This document shows positions 62,673-64,000 of a DNA stretch of 64,000 nucleotides, one piece after another. Origin of the DNA: Streptomyces sp. I6 (GTDB taxonomy: Bacteria > Actinomycetota > Actinomycetes > Streptomycetales > Streptomycetaceae). The stretch covers positions 6,489,501 to 6,553,500 of the forward strand of contig RHDP01000001.1 of assembly GCA_003725745.1 (NCBI GenBank), in the 5' to 3' direction. Under the pieces are notes generated by a model. The model was not told the origin of the DNA. It did no database searches and worked only from the letters and a program-made list of their open reading frames with translations. Made by a program: the position numbers and the translations under genes. How positions within the stretch are numbered: position 1 is the first letter of the stretch; each line of letters begins with the position of its first letter.

Positions 62673-63005
62673 CACGCCTTCCCGGGCGACGACGAGACGA
62701 GGCGAGACGACGGGGACGCGCCTTCCCGGACACGGCCTCCCGGAGACGGCCTCCTGTCCAGCGTGCTCCCCGCCCCGGTGTCCCGCGACGCGACCGCCCG
62801 TGCGGTTTCGCCCGTGCGGGGAGAGGAAGCGGGGAGAGGGAGCGGGCGTGGCGCACCGGGGCGGACGCGTCCCGGCGCCTCCCGGACCCGCGGTGCGATC
62901 GGGACCGGCCGTACAACGTCCGGGAGGCACTGTTCCCACGGGGGCAAGCGACCGCTTAGTATGCACAGCACTGCCACGACGTCCCACACACCGCGGAGGC
63001 CCCGA
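62673..63005. other. Intergenic region with candidate -10 box
   Basis: 333 bases. ACGCGCCTTCCCGG-like words repeat twice; TAGTAT at 62957-62962 is a good -10 for the quinone oxidoreductase gene, giving a leader of about 40 bases. No gene called. Confidence 0.5.
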
Positions 63006-63974
63006 ATGCAGGCATGGCGAGTGCACCGGAACGGCGAGCCGGGCGAGGTGATGCGCCTCGAGGAGACCGGCCGCCCGGAGCCCGGCGAAGGGCAGGTCCT
63101 GCTCAGAGTGCGGGCCGCCAACGTCAACTTCCCCGACGCTCTGCTCTGCCGCGGCCACTACCAGGTGACACCGCCGCTGCCCTTCACTCCGGGTGTGGAG
63201 CTGTGCGGCGAGACCGAGGACGGCCGCCGCGTCATCGCCACCCCCGCCCTGCCGTACGGCGGGTTCGCCGAGTACGCCGTCGCCGACGAGGCCGCCGTGC
63301 TGCCCGCGCCGGACTCCCTGGACGACGCCGAGGCGGCGGCGCTGCACATCGGCTACCAGACCGGCTGGTTCGGCCTGCACCGCCGGGCGGACCTCCAGGA
63401 GGGCGAGACGCTGCTCGTGCACGCGGCCTCCGGCGGCGTCGGCAGCGCGGCCGTCCAGCTCGGCAAGGCCGCGGGCGCCCGTGTCATCGGCGTCGTCGGC
63501 GGCCCGCAGAAGGCCGCCGTGGCCCGCGAAATCGGCTGCGACCTCGTCATCGACCGGCACGCGGACGACATCGTCGCCGCCGTGAAGGACGCCACTGGCG
63601 GCCGTGGCGCCGACGTCGTCTACGACCCCGTCGGCGGCGACGCCTACGACAAGTCCGCCAAGTGCGTCGCCTTCGAAGGCCGCATCGTCGTCGTGGGTTT
63701 CGCGAGCGGCGCCATCCCCAGCCCGGCGCTCAACCACGCGCTGGTGAAGAACTACTCGATCGTCGGACTGCACTGGGGCCTCTACAACCAGAGGGACCCC
63801 AGGGCCGTGCTCCGCTGTCATGAGACCCTCACCGGCCTGGCCGCCAAGGGACTGATCAAGCCGCTGGTCAGCGACCGGGTCCCACTCGAGAGTGCCGCAG
63901 GCGCCGTCCAGCGCGTCGCCGACGGCACCACCACCGGGCGCCTCGTCGTCCTCCCGGGAGGAGCGAGGGCATGA
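63006..63974 (+). CDS. NADPH:quinone oxidoreductase (MDR superfamily)
   Basis: ATG 63006 with GGAGGCCCCGA upstream; 322 residues. Motifs: N-terminal catalytic half with VRAANVNFPDALLCRGHYQV and FTPGVELCGETEDGRRVIAT, no structural-zinc cysteines, Rossmann half with LLVHAASGGVGSAAVQLGKA (NADPH binding) and DVVYDPVGGDAYDKSAKCVA. It belongs to the zinc-free quinone reductase branch. The next gene overlaps its stop by four bases (ATGA), suggesting coupled expression. Confidence 0.93.
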   Translation: MQAWRVHRNGEPGEVMRLEETGRPEPGEGQVLLRVRAANVNFPDALLCRGHYQVTPPLPFTPGVELCGETEDGRRVIATPALPYGGFAEYAVADEAAVLPAPDSLDDAEAAALHIGYQTGWFGLHRRADLQEGETLLVHAASGGVGSAAVQLGKAAGARVIGVVGGPQKAAVAREIGCDLVIDRHADDIVAAVKDATGGRGADVVYDPVGGDAYDKSAKCVAFEGRIVVVGFASGAIPSPALNHALVKNYSIVGLHWGLYNQRDPRAVLRCHETLTGLAAKGLIKPLVSDRVPLESAAGAVQRVADGTTTGRLVVLPGGARA

Positions 63975-64000
63975 CCGACGCCGCCGAACTGCTCCTGCGC
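63971..64000 (+). CDS. Start of the next gene (10 residues, runs off the window)
   Basis: ATG 63971 overlaps the previous stop; visible residues MTDAAELLLR. In other streptomycetes an acyl-CoA dehydrogenase gene often follows this oxidoreductase, but ten residues cannot prove it. Confidence 0.5.
   Translation, partial: MTDAAELLLR

Overview
This is a GC-rich (roughly 70 percent or more) stretch of a Streptomyces or very close actinomycete chromosome. The supporting signs are strong third-position GC in every gene, family hallmarks (DUF4235, DUF6479, a Streptomyces-type gvp locus, LAL-type LuxR, an SGP-like serine protease, many SpoIIE-type phosphatases) and frequent leaderless or GGAGG-led starts. 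No rRNA, tRNA, CRISPR array or intact mobile element is visible.

Layout. 0-3.3 kb: exported, repeat-built proteins (a seven-blade YVTN propeller, a collagen/SKE/LKD low-complexity protein, a glycine-rich SVY/SVF repeat protein). 3.7-16.9 kb: a dense partner-switching and two-component block with three PP2C/SpoIIE phosphatases, a CarH-like B12-binding sensor, two STAS antagonists, an RsbW-like kinase and a giant HAMP-repeat hybrid histidine kinase. 17-21 kb: small membrane or DUF genes, another STAS protein, and a wrecked gas vesicle locus (intact gvpO, shattered gvpA, a gvpF start joined to gvpK). 21-28 kb: LLM oxidoreductase, a PHB-depolymerase relic without its catalytic core, a TrkA-C/antiporter pair and MscS. 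28-42 kb: SLT lytic protein, a large exported NAGPA-metallophosphoesterase protein, an MFS transporter with a C-terminal winged helix beside a divergent PadR gene, serine protease, amidase and SixA. 42-47.5 kb: mutA-mutB-meaB (methylmalonyl-CoA mutase and its GTPase). 48-54.4 kb: lipid-kinase-like protein, LAL regulator and small membrane proteins. 54.9-58.6 kb: an OpuC/ProU-type osmolyte ABC transporter whose ATPase gene is convergent. 58.7-64 kb: hydrolase, PIG-L deacetylase, membrane protein, IS605 TnpB relic, quinone oxidoreductase and the first codons of another gene.

Genes likely to act together: the 3.7-8.2 kb operon reads as sensor/phosphatase -> B12 (possibly light) sensor -> STAS -> STAS -> anti-sigma kinase. 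No sigma factor is in the window, so the target must lie elsewhere. mutA/mutB/meaB overlap or nearly abut. The two permeases and the binding lipoprotein of the osmolyte transporter overlap by 4 bases.

Major caveat: about 28 reading-frame breaks are inferred, nearly all explained by one missing base and often in a G or C run. One is provable internally: a repeated motif has G6 in two copies and G5 in the broken copy near 10975. This looks like uncorrected long-read sequence error more than mass gene decay. Where domain continuity shows such a break, the gene is given its inferred full span and the break is stated. The gvp and PHB-depolymerase lesions are larger internal deletions and are treated as pseudogenes.
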